Below are positions 27,071 through 35,501 of a stretch of 42,443 nt of DNA, piece after piece. The notes below the pieces were generated by a model. That model did not search any database. It worked only from the letters and a program-made list of their open reading frames with translations, and was not told where the DNA came from. Position 1 is the first letter of the stretch. Every line of letters begins with the position of its first letter. Both the position numbers and the translations under genes were made by a program. The DNA lies in assembly GCA_022774105.1 (NCBI GenBank), contig JALFNY010000117.1:1-42443 (forward strand), read 5' to 3'. The DNA is from Prevotella sp. GTDB lineage: Bacteria > Bacteroidota > Bacteroidia > Bacteroidales > Bacteroidaceae.

Positions 27071-27111
27071 TACAAAATGATGAAAAATGCAAAATGGTTG
27101 CAATTCAGGCG

Positions 27112-27143
27112 CAAAATTACTGTAATTAGATGAAATGACCAAA
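27112..27143 (-). promoter_or_regulatory. Promoter of the flippase-like gene
   Basis: On the minus strand TTTG (27140-27143) and TAATTTTG (27112-27119) are 20 bp apart. It is back to back with the ksgA promoter about 50 bp away. Confidence 0.75.
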
Positions 27144-27193
27144 CAATGTATAGTTTTTTTCGGTAACAGTGCCTTTTTTTCATAAAATAATTG

Positions 27194-27201
27194 TACCTTT
27201 G
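27194..27201 (+). promoter_or_regulatory. Candidate ksgA promoter -7 box
   Basis: TACCTTTG followed by C matches the -7 consensus. The -33 region is a T tract (27174-27180) rather than a clear TTTG. The leader to the chosen ATG is about 100 nt. Confidence 0.6.
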
Positions 27202-27311
27202 CCATGATATTATAGGGGCAGGCTCCCTGTCAGCCACTCATGGCGGCGGGAACAGAGAACGTTGGTAGCAGAACAACGCCCATGTGGTATAACAGAGAAA
27301 TACACCATACG

Positions 27312-28103
27312 ATGAAAAAAGTACGTCCCAAGAAGAATCTCGGACAGCATTTCCTTACTGACCTCGGCATAGCGAGGCGCATAGCAGACACCGTTGACGC
27401 CTGTCCCAGCATACCAGTGCTGGAGATAGGGCCCGGTATGGGTGTGATGACACAGTATCTTTACACCAAGGACAGGGAATTTAAGTGCGTTGAAATAGAC
27501 ACAGAATCAGTGGCATATCTGCAAGAAAACTACCCGAAACTGCGTGGAGGCATCATCGGAGACGACTTCCTTCGCATGAATCTTGACAGCGTTTTCGGTG
27601 GCAGGCAGTTCGTCTTGACAGGCAATTATCCCTATGACATCTCCTCGCAGATATTCTTCAAGATGCTTGACAACAAGGACTTGATACCCTGTTGCACAGG
27701 TATGATACAGCGAGAGGTAGCACTTCGCATTGCCTCCAACCCCGGAAACAAGGCTTACGGCATACTGTCGGTGCTGATACAGGCATGGTATGACACGGAA
27801 TACCTGTTCACTGTTGACGAGGATGTGTTCAATCCACCGCCGAAAGTGAAGTCGGCAGTGATACGCATGACACGCAATGGGCGCACGGACTTGGGCTGCG
27901 ACTGGCCGTTGTTCCGCCGCATTGTCAAGACAGTATTTAACCAACGCCGCAAAATGTTGCGCGTAAGCCTGAAGCAGTTGCCGCTCGATGACAATAAGGC
28001 AACGCCAGAATTCTTCCAGCAGGAGTTCCTTACCAAGCGTCCAGAGCAGTTGACACATGAGGAATTTGTAAGACTTACCAACATGATAGCGGAGGTAATG
28101 TAA
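27312..28103 (+). CDS. rsmA: 16S rRNA dimethyltransferase KsgA (RsmA)
   Basis: A 263-residue SAM-dependent enzyme that dimethylates two adjacent adenines in the 3' hairpin of 16S rRNA and acts as a 30S maturation checkpoint. Motifs in order: VRPKKNLGQHFLTD, the SAM motif LEIGPGMGVMTQYL, acidic VEIDTES, GDDFL, catalytic NYPYDISSQIFFKML (the usual N-L-P-Y has Tyr in place of Leu), GILSVLIQAWYD, FNPPPKVKSAVIRM and FNQRRKMLRVSLK. The Met at 27312 is chosen because the family begins with this basic stretch; the ORF's 24 extra residues show no similarity. Confidence 0.95.
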   Translation: MKKVRPKKNLGQHFLTDLGIARRIADTVDACPSIPVLEIGPGMGVMTQYLYTKDREFKCVEIDTESVAYLQENYPKLRGGIIGDDFLRMNLDSVFGGRQFVLTGNYPYDISSQIFFKMLDNKDLIPCCTGMIQREVALRIASNPGNKAYGILSVLIQAWYDTEYLFTVDEDVFNPPPKVKSAVIRMTRNGRTDLGCDWPLFRRIVKTVFNQRRKMLRVSLKQLPLDDNKATPEFFQQEFLTKRPEQLTHEEFVRLTNMIAEVM

Positions 28104-28143
28104 GAAAAAAGATAATAAAGAAAGAAACAAACCATAACAACAA

Positions 28144-28785
28144 ATGAAGAAAACCCTGAAAAAAACGCTGCTTGTGACGGCACTGACACTATGCGCAAAC
28201 GGTGCCAACGCACAGTTTAGCGACCTTCTTAAAAATGCGGCTTCAAAGGTACAGTCAGCCGCTTCTAACACTAATAGCAGCACGTTGTCTGCCATTAGCA
28301 GCATCATCTCCAGCAAGTTGATACCCAATTCCTCGCAGATAGTGGGCACATGGGCCTACAAGGAGCCCGCGGTTATGTTCACAAGCAGCAACGCTTTGAA
28401 GAGCGCTGCAAGTTCAGTAGTATCAAAAAATATAGAAACAAAGTTACAAGGCTACCTCTCCAAGGTGGGCATTTCAGAAGGAAAGATGACCATTACCTTC
28501 GCTGATGACAAGTCATTCTACGTCTCTCGCAGCGGTAAGAAGGTGGCTACGGGCACCTACTCACTGACGGACAGTGATGTAACGCTGACCTTCAAGGGCC
28601 GTCGTACCCCCTGCAAGGTAACCCCGCAACTTAACAATGGGACGCTGGTTATTGTCATGGACGTGACAAAACTCAAGACCTTCTTTGAGGGAATAGGCTC
28701 CAACGTGTCACAACTCGCAACCGTAACCTCACTCCTTAAGACAATGGACGGCATGAAGGTGGGCATACGAATGACCAAGAAATAA
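28144..28785 (+). CDS. Secreted DUF4923-like protein
   Basis: A 213-residue exported protein. It has a basic N terminus and signal peptide (LLVTALTLCANGANAQ), then an Ala/Ser/Asn-rich helical stretch (FSDLLKNAASKVQSAASNTNSSTLSAISSII). A lipocalin-like core follows: IVGTWAYKEPAVMFTSSNALKSAASSVVSKNIETKLQGYLSKVGI, GKMTITFADDKSFYVSRSGKKVATGTYSLTDSDVTLTFKG. This arrangement is what I know as DUF4923 in Bacteroidales; its function is unknown. There is no lipobox Cys, so it should be a soluble periplasmic or surface-released protein. It starts 40 bp after ksgA and is 30 bp before the symporter gene, so the three probably share a transcript. Confidence 0.78.
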   Translation: MKKTLKKTLLVTALTLCANGANAQFSDLLKNAASKVQSAASNTNSSTLSAISSIISSKLIPNSSQIVGTWAYKEPAVMFTSSNALKSAASSVVSKNIETKLQGYLSKVGISEGKMTITFADDKSFYVSRSGKKVATGTYSLTDSDVTLTFKGRRTPCKVTPQLNNGTLVIVMDVTKLKTFFEGIGSNVSQLATVTSLLKTMDGMKVGIRMTKK

Positions 28786-28815
28786 GTGTAATTACAGACA
28801 AATCTTTCAATCAAA

Positions 28816-30057
28816 ATGACTAAAATACTTTATCGCGTTGCACAAATCTGGGGTAGCACCCACCTTATGATGCGCATATTCTGCGGCATAGTGATAGGCA
28901 CAGTGTTGGCCCTTACCTGTCCAGGACTGTCAGGTGTCTCTATACTCGGCACCCTGTTCGTGGGCGCATTGAAGGCCATAGCCCCCGTATTGGTGGCTGT
29001 TCTCGTGATGTCATCAGTGGCAAAGGCCCGTCAGGGCTTAGGAGAACGCTTCCGTACAGTTATAACCCTGTATCTTGCGAGCACCCTTCTTGCGGCGGTT
29101 CTCGCTGTGTTTGCAAGTCAGGCGTTCCCTCTGACACTTACGTTGTCAGGCGTTGTAGGGGCAGAAAACCCCGCTCCGGGAGAGTTGGGAGACATTTTCA
29201 ACAACCTTGCACGTGACATTATGAGTAACCCTCTCACCGCAGTAAGTTCAGCAAATTACCTCAGTGTGCTCTTATGGTCTATTATAATAGGTGTAGCCTT
29301 AAAGCGCAAAGCCTCTGACAAGACCATCAACGTGTTGCAGGAGGTGGCTGATTCCGTTACGCTTGTGGTTCAGTGGGTCATACAGTGTGCGCCTTTCGGC
29401 ATCTTAGGACTTGTATATACCTCCGTTAGCGAGAGCGGATTGGACATCTTCACCACCTACGGCAAACTCATAGCCTTGCTGGTGGGCTGTATGCTGACGG
29501 TCTCTCTCGGTATAAACCCGTTGATATCAGGCATCATGTTGCGCAAGAATCCCTATCCGTTAGTGTGGAAATGCTTGAAGGGAAGTGCTGTCAGCGCATT
29601 CTTCACACGCTCGTCAGCCGCCAATATACCTATGAATATGGCTCTGTGCAAGCGCATGGGACTGGACGAGGACTTCTATTCAGTCAGCATACCGTTGGGA
29701 TGCACCATCAATATGGACGGTGCCGCCATCACGATAACGGTGATGACGCTCGCTACCTGTCATACAATGGGCATTGATGTGTCGCTCGGCAGTGCGTTAG
29801 TGCTTAGTATTCTCGCAACGCTCGGAGCCTGCGGAGCATCAGGAGTGGCAGGAGGCTCGCTGTTGCTCATACCAATGGCGTGCGCATTGTTCGGCATCAG
29901 CAATGACATCGCAATGCAGGTGGTAGCCGTGGGATTCATCATCGGCGTGATACAGGACTCTGTCGAAACGGCACTTAACTCCAGCGGAGACGCCATGTTC
30001 ACCGCTACGGCAGACCTGTATGACCGCAAGAAAAGAGGAATGGAGGTAAAATTCTGA
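28816..30057 (+). CDS. sstT: Serine/threonine:sodium symporter, SstT-like (DAACS family)
   Basis: A 413-residue inner-membrane transporter of the dicarboxylate/amino acid:cation symporter family. SstT landmarks are MRIFCGIVIGTVLALTCPG, FVGALKAIAPVLVAVLVMSSVAKARQG, FFTRSSAANIPMNMALCKRMGLDEDFYSVSIPLGCTINMDGAAITITVMTLA (helical hairpin and TM7 with the NMDGA sodium/substrate site) and ATLGACGASGVAGGSLLLIPMACALFGI (second hairpin). The serine-containing hairpin and overall match favour serine/threonine uptake over glutamate. A family A repeat follows the gene. Confidence 0.92.
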   Translation: MTKILYRVAQIWGSTHLMMRIFCGIVIGTVLALTCPGLSGVSILGTLFVGALKAIAPVLVAVLVMSSVAKARQGLGERFRTVITLYLASTLLAAVLAVFASQAFPLTLTLSGVVGAENPAPGELGDIFNNLARDIMSNPLTAVSSANYLSVLLWSIIIGVALKRKASDKTINVLQEVADSVTLVVQWVIQCAPFGILGLVYTSVSESGLDIFTTYGKLIALLVGCMLTVSLGINPLISGIMLRKNPYPLVWKCLKGSAVSAFFTRSSAANIPMNMALCKRMGLDEDFYSVSIPLGCTINMDGAAITITVMTLATCHTMGIDVSLGSALVLSILATLGACGASGVAGGSLLLIPMACALFGISNDIAMQVVAVGFIIGVIQDSVETALNSSGDAMFTATADLYDRKKRGMEVKF

Positions 30058-30086
30058 TATGCCGCAGGGCAGCACGTAACGTGAAA

Positions 30087-30164
30087 GGGTGCTGATTACC
30101 CTGTAAACACGTGCTGATTACCGTACAATCAGGCGCTGATTATACGGTAATCAGCACCTGATAG
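30087..30164. repeat. Family A intergenic repeat, copy 4
   Basis: GTGCTGATTACCGTA (30111-30125) pairs perfectly with TACGGTAATCAGCAC (30143-30157), 15 bp. Another GGGTGCTGATTACC lies at 30087 and CAATCAGGCGCTGATT is in the loop. Unit spacing is about 23 bp. It lies between two plus-strand genes. Confidence 0.75.
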
Positions 30165-30227
30165 CCCAGCCAACAGCATGACGGCAGGAGGCGGTGGGGC
30201 AGAAGACAGATGAAACAATAGAACCGA

Positions 30228-31361
30228 ATGACAGAGGAACTGAAAGACAAGAAAATAGCGTTGCTACTATCCGGTGGCGTAGATTCGGCTGTGGCGGTGC
30301 ACGAACTATGCTCCAAGGGACTGCACCCAGATTGCTTCTACATCAAGATAGGCCCAGAGGAGCAGGAAGAATGGGACTGTACCTCAGAGGAAGACCTTGA
30401 GATGGCTACCGCCGTAGCCCATCGTTACGGTCTGAAACTGGAGGTAGTGGACTGCCACAGAGAGTATTGGGACAACGTGACACGATACACTATGGACAAG
30501 GTACGCAGCGGTTTCACGCCCAATCCCGACGTGATGTGCAACAGACTAATCAAGTTTGGAGCGTTCAACGAGAAACGCGGGCACGACTATGACATAATAG
30601 CCACCGGGCATTATGCACAGACAGAAATTGACAGCGAGGGCAGAAAATGGCTCGTAACATCGCCCGACGCAGTGAAAGACCAGACAGATTTCCTCGCACA
30701 ACTCTACGACTGGCAACTCAGGAAGAGCCTGTTCCCCATAGGACACTACCGAAAAGAAGAGGTGAGAGCCATTGCCGAGCGAGAACATCTGGTCAATGCA
30801 CGACGTAAAGACTCACAGGGCATCTGCTTTCTCGGTAAGATAAACTACAACGAATACCTGCGCCGATACCTCGGAGAGAACCCCGGACTGGTTATAGACA
30901 TAGCCACTGGCAAGAAGATAGGTATGCACAAGGGACTGTGGTTCCACACGATAGGACAGCGACACGGGCTTGGCTTCGGCGGAGGACCGTGGTTCGCGGT
31001 GAAGAAAAACATAAAGAAAAACATACTGTTCGTCTCTAACGGCTACGACCCCAAGACCGCATATAAACAGAATTTCCCAGTGTATAACATGAATTTCCTC
31101 ACCTGTAACCCTTGGAAAGCAGAGCAGGGACAGGACTATGTGCCAGGAAAACACCTGCAAGAGCAAGGAGACCGCGTGGAGGTATGCGTAAAAATACGAC
31201 ATACACCAGAGTACCTTCCAGCATCATTAGAACTCGGAGCAGACGGCGTTTACATCGTTCACGCACGAGAACCCATACACGGCGTAGCACCAGGACAGTT
31301 CTGTGTCATATACGACGAGTGCCATCACCGCTGCTATGGGTCGGCAGAGATAACAGTATAG
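30228..31361 (+). CDS. mnmA: tRNA-specific 2-thiouridylase MnmA
   Basis: A 377-residue ATP-dependent enzyme that places sulfur on U34 of tRNA-Lys, Glu and Gln. The PP-loop IALLLSGGVDSAVAVHEL is near the N terminus. The two catalytic cysteines lie in NPDVMCNRLIKFG and RRKDSQGICFLGKINYNEYLRRYL. IATGHYAQ and DQTDFLAQLYDWQLRKSLFPIGHYRKEEVR are the other standard segments. The C-terminal domain includes HTIGQRHGLGFGGGPWFAVKKN and PGQFCVIYD. Length fits the family. The start at 30228 is the first Met before the PP-loop. The TlpA-like gene follows after 29 bp. Confidence 0.96.
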   Translation: MTEELKDKKIALLLSGGVDSAVAVHELCSKGLHPDCFYIKIGPEEQEEWDCTSEEDLEMATAVAHRYGLKLEVVDCHREYWDNVTRYTMDKVRSGFTPNPDVMCNRLIKFGAFNEKRGHDYDIIATGHYAQTEIDSEGRKWLVTSPDAVKDQTDFLAQLYDWQLRKSLFPIGHYRKEEVRAIAEREHLVNARRKDSQGICFLGKINYNEYLRRYLGENPGLVIDIATGKKIGMHKGLWFHTIGQRHGLGFGGGPWFAVKKNIKKNILFVSNGYDPKTAYKQNFPVYNMNFLTCNPWKAEQGQDYVPGKHLQEQGDRVEVCVKIRHTPEYLPASLELGADGVYIVHAREPIHGVAPGQFCVIYDECHHRCYGSAEITV

Positions 31362-31390
31362 AAAAGATATTGCGAAAAAAAGAGAAAGTT

Positions 31391-31981
31391 ATGAGACATT
31401 ACATTATCCCCATTATGACAATGATGCTGTGCCTTACAGCCTGCGCACGTAACAAAAATGCTGTGCCAAACACATCAACAACTACGCAGAGTGCCGTTGA
31501 CACTACCCCATATACAGGTGAAACGACACCCTCTCACCCCCTAATTGGGAAGAAATATGTAGATGTTAGCGTTGGAGGCACAGACGGAAGGCAGCACAAA
31601 CTGAGTGAGTATATAGGCGGAAAAGCCACCAAAGGCAAGAAGAAGTATGTGCTTGTGGACTTCTGGGCGAGCTGGTGTCGCCCCTGTATGATGGAGATGC
31701 CGAACGTAAAGAGCAACTGGGAGCGGTATAGGTCGCAGGGCTTTGAAGTAGTAGGAATATCACTTGACGGTAATAGGCAGGCATGGATGCAGGCAATAAA
31801 CAATAATGGTTACCTCTGGCCGCAACTCTCTGACCTCAACGGTTTTGACTGTTCAGCAGCAGCATTGTATGGCATTGAGTACATACCTTGGAACTTCTTG
31901 TGCAATGAAGAGGGCATCATCGTGGCGGTAGAACTGCGTGGTGAAGACCTGGCAAACAAGTTAAAAGAGATCTACGAGTAG
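31391..31981 (+). CDS. TlpA-like thioredoxin-fold lipoprotein
   Basis: A 196-residue predicted periplasmic lipoprotein. I use the Met at 31391 (MRHYIIPIMTMMLCLTAC), which gives an SPII signal with Cys lipobox; the ORF track's longer start runs inside mnmA. A Thr-rich linker (NTSTTTQSAVDTTPYTGETTPSH) leads to an AhpC/TSA-type thioredoxin domain: GKKYVDVSVGGTDGRQHKLSEYIGG, LVDFWASWCRPCMMEMPNV with the active CRPC pair, FEVVGISLDGNRQAWMQAI, IEYIPWNFLCNEEGIIVAVEL. The cis-Pro position reads IPWNFL where I-P-x-x-(F/V)L is usual. Likely a thiol reductase in the periplasm; partner unknown. Confidence 0.9.
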   Translation: MRHYIIPIMTMMLCLTACARNKNAVPNTSTTTQSAVDTTPYTGETTPSHPLIGKKYVDVSVGGTDGRQHKLSEYIGGKATKGKKKYVLVDFWASWCRPCMMEMPNVKSNWERYRSQGFEVVGISLDGNRQAWMQAINNNGYLWPQLSDLNGFDCSAAALYGIEYIPWNFLCNEEGIIVAVELRGEDLANKLKEIYE

Positions 31982-32018
31982 GCCGTTTCGCCACAAGTAG
32001 TAACCATAAAGACATGAA

Positions 32019-32050
32019 AATAGGGCGCTTCCAAACGGAATCGCCCTATT
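32019..32050 (+). terminator. Intrinsic terminator after the TlpA-like gene
   Basis: AATAGGGCG pairs with CGCCCTATT, and TTCC with GGAA after one mismatch, with an AAAC loop. CTTATAT follows. It lies between convergent genes. Confidence 0.75.
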
Positions 32051-32162
32051 CTTATATCGTATTGCCGATGCTTTCACCGCGCCTTTTGTGCATATTTTAT
32101 ACCGAATATATTATATAATAAGGTGAAAGCACATATCAACGGCTTGGTGACAAATGCGTGAA

Positions 32163-33911
32163 TTATTGCTTTATAGCCTTTATCTTCTGCTTCATCAATT
32201 CCAGTTCGTCGCGCAACTTGTCAGCCTTGCGGTTCATTTCGTCTATCAGTGAGTTGCCTTTCTTGCTGCTTGCAGAGAGGAAGGTGAGGTTGGTCTCGTA
32301 GTTAGCAAGTTCCTCTTTCATTGCTTCATAGCGTCTTTGCATCCTCTGTAACTCTGTCTCAACAGCGTTTTCACCACGTTTTGCCACCTCTTTCATGCCC
32401 TGCTTGAAGGCGTTAAGACGGCGGTCAGCACGGTTCTTGTTAAGTTTTTTGTACAGAATGTCAAGCGCATTGTGGTATTCCTCGTACAGTTTGTCTTTCT
32501 CTTTGAATGGAACGTGACCGATAGCATTGAACTCTTCCGACAGAGCCTGTATCTGTTGGCGCAGGCCTTCAGTCTCCGTCTCGTTGAGAGCTTTTAGTTT
32601 TTCCACCACTTCCAGTTTCTTCTTCAGGTTCTCCTGCTGCTCGTTTCGCTCGCCGGCGTTGGCTGCGTTGCGTGCTTCAAAGAACTTGTCACAGGCAGAA
32701 ATAAACTCTTTCCAGAGAGCATCACCAGTCTTCTTAGGCACCATGCCTATGGTTTTCCATTCCTTTTGCAACTGTATCAGTTTCTCAGCAGTCTGCTTCC
32801 ATTCCGTACTGTCTTGCAAAGCCTGTGCCTGTTTCACCAGTTCCTCCTTCTTAGAGATATTCTCTTGGAAGCGGCTTCGCATCTCAGTGAAGAACTCTCC
32901 CTTTGCGGTGAAGAACTGATCACACGCTGTGCGGAATCTCTCGAATATCTTTACGTTCATAGCTTTGGGTGCGAAGCCAATGGCTTTCCATTCAGTTTGC
33001 AGTGCGATTATCTCCTTTGTCTTCGCTTCCCAGTCTGCTGCGCTCTTACATTCTGTTGTTGTCAGCATCTCAACCTTGTCGCATAACTCGCTCTTCTTGG
33101 CAAGGTTCTCTTCCTGTTGTTGCCTTATTGCCTCGTAGTGTGCGGCGTGTTTCTTGTTGATTATTGTGCTGGCCTGCTTGAAACGTGCCCATATTTCCTC
33201 TCTTAGTTCTTTTGCTACGGGCCCTATTTCGCGGTATTGGTTATGCAAATCTTGTAGTTGGTGGAATGCGCTTATTACGTCTTCCTCCTCTGATAACTTC
33301 TCAGCAGCCTCGCATAGTGCGGTCTTCATCTCAAGATTTTTCTTGAAATCGTATTCCCTTGCCTCAAAGTTCATCTTGAGAAGGTCATAGAACTGCTCCT
33401 GCACCAGTTTGTAGTTGTTCCACAATTCTGTTGCGTTTTCTGCTGGAACGGCCTTTATCTCACGCCATTCCTGTTGCAGTTGCTTCACCTCCTGAAAGGC
33501 GTTTGCAGCCTCTTCAGGTGATGTTGTGAGTTCCTTTATGCGTTCCAGTATCTGCTGTTTCCGCTTTAGGTTCTGCTGTTTCTCTTCCTCCAGCCGTTGC
33601 ATAGCCTGCTGTCTCTTTTCTTTTATGGTGTTCATCTCAGCCTTGAACACCTCTTCCAGTGGGTCAGGCAGTGCTGCATACTGCATGGGGTCGCCTCCAT
33701 TGTCGAGGTAGGCCTTCTGGGCTGCGTCGCGTTCAGCGTTGAGCAGGAAATAGAAGGCAGTCTTGAGATGTTCCAATTCTTGCCTTGTGGGTTCTTCCTC
33801 ACCCTGTGAAAGTTCTTTTACACGGGCTATTACTTCTTCCTTGGAGGTGTAAAGGCGCTTCTCCTGTGCTGTTTCTTGTGGCTGCAGCGCCGTCTCTTGA
33901 GAGTCCATCAT
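32163..33911 (-). CDS. DUF349 domain-containing coiled-coil protein
   Basis: A 582-residue, highly charged and almost wholly helical protein with no signal peptide. It contains five DUF349-type units recognisable by the LQxEWrxIG...lWerFr...f pattern: LQQEWREIKAVPAENATELWNNYK, LHNQYREIGPVAKELREEIWARFK, LQTEWKAIGFAPKAMNVKIFERFR, LQKEWKTIGMVPKKTGDALWKEF and LSEEFNAIGHVPFKEKDKLYEEY. The C terminus is a long coiled coil (LQRMQRRYEAMKEELANYETN). Function of the family is unknown; in the cytosol it is probably a scaffold or RNA/protein-binding factor. Start MMDSQETALQ at 33911 is chosen because the promoter lies at 34007-34038 and family-like sequence begins after it. Confidence 0.9.
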   Translation of the reverse strand: MMDSQETALQPQETAQEKRLYTSKEEVIARVKELSQGEEEPTRQELEHLKTAFYFLLNAERDAAQKAYLDNGGDPMQYAALPDPLEEVFKAEMNTIKEKRQQAMQRLEEEKQQNLKRKQQILERIKELTTSPEEAANAFQEVKQLQQEWREIKAVPAENATELWNNYKLVQEQFYDLLKMNFEAREYDFKKNLEMKTALCEAAEKLSEEEDVISAFHQLQDLHNQYREIGPVAKELREEIWARFKQASTIINKKHAAHYEAIRQQQEENLAKKSELCDKVEMLTTTECKSAADWEAKTKEIIALQTEWKAIGFAPKAMNVKIFERFRTACDQFFTAKGEFFTEMRSRFQENISKKEELVKQAQALQDSTEWKQTAEKLIQLQKEWKTIGMVPKKTGDALWKEFISACDKFFEARNAANAGERNEQQENLKKKLEVVEKLKALNETETEGLRQQIQALSEEFNAIGHVPFKEKDKLYEEYHNALDILYKKLNKNRADRRLNAFKQGMKEVAKRGENAVETELQRMQRRYEAMKEELANYETNLTFLSASSKKGNSLIDEMNRKADKLRDELELMKQKIKAIKQ

Positions 33912-34006
33912 TGTTGTTTTTGTTAATGATTCGATGTTCTGACACATGTTTCCTTGTGCCCCTTTTTGAAGTTTATGGGTATAACTTCTCCTTTGTTTTT
34001 TGCGTA

Positions 34007-34038
34007 CAAAGGTACGTAAAAGGTTTTATATGGGCAAA
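34007..34038 (-). promoter_or_regulatory. Promoter of the DUF349 gene
   Basis: On the minus strand TTTG (34035-34038) and TACCTTTG (34007-34014) are 20 bp apart. The leader is about 90 nt. Confidence 0.78.
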
Positions 34039-34041
34039 ACA

Positions 34042-34096
34042 TTTCGTTAAAAAATACGCTGGCAGGTGATTTTTTCGTTAAAAAACACTACCTTTG
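34042..34096 (+). promoter_or_regulatory. MATE gene promoter with 13-bp direct repeat
   Basis: TACCTTTG at 34089-34096 is a clear -7 box, only about 20 bp before the ATG at 34117, so the mRNA leader must be very short. TTTCGTTAAAAAA occurs twice, at 34042-34054 and 34073-34085, 31 bp apart; the second copy lies just upstream of the -7 box. This could be an operator. Confidence 0.6.
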
Positions 34097-34116
34097 CACG
34101 GTAATTGTGTCATCTT

Positions 34117-35412
34117 ATGAACAAAAAAATACTTCGTCTTGCCATTCCTTCTATTGTGTCAAACATCACCGTTCCGCTTCTTGGACTGGTTGATGTTGCT
34201 ATTACCGGCCACATGGGTGATGCCAGATATATGGCTTCTATAGCCGTGGGCTCTATGGTTTTCAATATTATCTACTGGTTGTTTGCGTTCCTTCGTTTCG
34301 GTACGGGGGGCATGACGGCGCAGAGTTTTGGTGAGGAGCGTCCTGAGGAGTGTTGTCACATATTGCTGCGTGCGCAGTTGACGTGCTTCCTTATGGCAGT
34401 CGTTCTGGTTGTTATTCAGCAGCCGTTGTTCCACCTTGCCATGTGGTTTATTGAACCAGAGGTGCAGTTATTGCCTATAATCCGCACCTATTATAATATA
34501 TGTATATGGGGCACTCTGCCGTCACTTGCGCTTTATGCCTTCACGGGTTGGTTTGTCGGTATGCAGAATACGGTGTTGCCTATGATTATTTCCATTACTC
34601 AGAATGTTGTCAATATCGGTCTCTCATGCCTTTTTGTGTATGTTTTCGGCATGAAGATAGAGGGTGTTGCCTATGGTACTTTGATAGCGCAGTGGAGTGG
34701 TGTGCTAATGGCTCTTGTCATGGTTAGTGTCAGATACGGCGGGCTGTGGCGTGGGGTGTCACTCAAAGGGGCAGTGAAGTTTGAGCAGATGCGTCGTTTC
34801 TTCCTTGTCAACAGCACTTTGTTCTACCGCACGTTGTTTCTTGTTGCGGTCAATCTCTATATCATCGTTGCGGGAGCACGTGGTGGTGCTGTCATACTTG
34901 CCGTCAACTCTGTGCTCATGCAACTCTTTATACTTTATACATACGTAATGGATGGCTTTGCCTTTGCTGCCGAAGCGTTGTGTGGGCGGTACTACGGTGC
35001 TGGTGATGCGGTGCGTTTCCGTCTTGCTCTTCGTGGTGTATGGCTGTGGGGTATAGTGCTCACCACCATATATACTGTTCTCTATGCTTTTGGAGGTGAG
35101 GCTTTCCTGTGCCTTCTTACAGACGATGTCACCATCCGTTCTGCTGCAACTGCCTACCTGCCGTGGGCTGTGGCCATCCCCTTTTGCGGTGTTGCAGCCT
35201 TCGTGTGGGACGGTGTCTTTGTGGGGATTACCAATACCAGGGGTATGCTTTGGGGCACATTCTGTGGTGCTACGGCTTTCTTTACCCTGTATTTTGCTTT
35301 CTGTAACACGCTGGGCAATCACGCCTTATGGCTCGCTTTCGCTGCATATCTCTTTATGAGAGGTGTTGCTCAGCATATGATTTACTGTAAACAAGGTAGG
35401 TTAGGAGGTTGA
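34117..35412 (+). CDS. MATE family efflux transporter
   Basis: A 431-residue inner-membrane exporter of the MATE (NorM/DinF-like) family, with 12 predicted helices. Landmarks: the N-terminal LRLAIPSIVSNITVPLLGLVDVAITGHMGDARYMASIAVGSMVFNIIYWLFAFLRFGTGGMTAQSFG, the mid-protein repeat region FFLVNSTLFYRTLFLVAVNLYIIVAGARGG, and DGFAFAAEALCGRYYGAGD. The DinF-like branch fits best. Drug or metabolite export by proton or sodium exchange is inferred. The ORF track's TTG start (34105) is replaced by the ATG at 34117. The last codons (RLGG, stop) are read from the arm of a family B repeat. Third codon positions are richer in T/C and poorer in A than in neighbouring plus-strand genes. Confidence 0.92.
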   Translation: MNKKILRLAIPSIVSNITVPLLGLVDVAITGHMGDARYMASIAVGSMVFNIIYWLFAFLRFGTGGMTAQSFGEERPEECCHILLRAQLTCFLMAVVLVVIQQPLFHLAMWFIEPEVQLLPIIRTYYNICIWGTLPSLALYAFTGWFVGMQNTVLPMIISITQNVVNIGLSCLFVYVFGMKIEGVAYGTLIAQWSGVLMALVMVSVRYGGLWRGVSLKGAVKFEQMRRFFLVNSTLFYRTLFLVAVNLYIIVAGARGGAVILAVNSVLMQLFILYTYVMDGFAFAAEALCGRYYGAGDAVRFRLALRGVWLWGIVLTTIYTVLYAFGGEAFLCLLTDDVTIRSAATAYLPWAVAIPFCGVAAFVWDGVFVGITNTRGMLWGTFCGATAFFTLYFAFCNTLGNHALWLAFAAYLFMRGVAQHMIYCKQGRLGG

Positions 35413-35486
35413 AGGTTATGGGTCTTAGGTCACCTTGCGTACGCCCGAAGGCCCTTCACCTATACCCTCCAGCCTCAAAACCTTAA
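35396..35486. repeat. Family B repeat overlapping the MATE gene end
   Basis: Left words AGGTTAGGAGGTTGAAGGTTATGGG face right words CCCTTCACCTATACCCTCCAGCCTCAAAACCTT. The segment 35414-35438 (GGTTATGGGTCTTAGGTCAC..) matches 39711-39735 at 20 of 25 bases, showing these are copies of one element. Confidence 0.65.
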
Positions 35487-35501
35487 AAAAATAACATCTC
35501 T

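Noticed and set aside
27507-28349. 280-residue minus-strand ORF spanning ksgA and the DUF4923 gene
   Set aside because: It is antisense to two conserved genes and has no coherent domain.
34759-35322. 187-residue minus-strand ORF opposite the MATE gene
   Set aside because: A shadow of a well-supported transporter; low-complexity polar sequence without domains.
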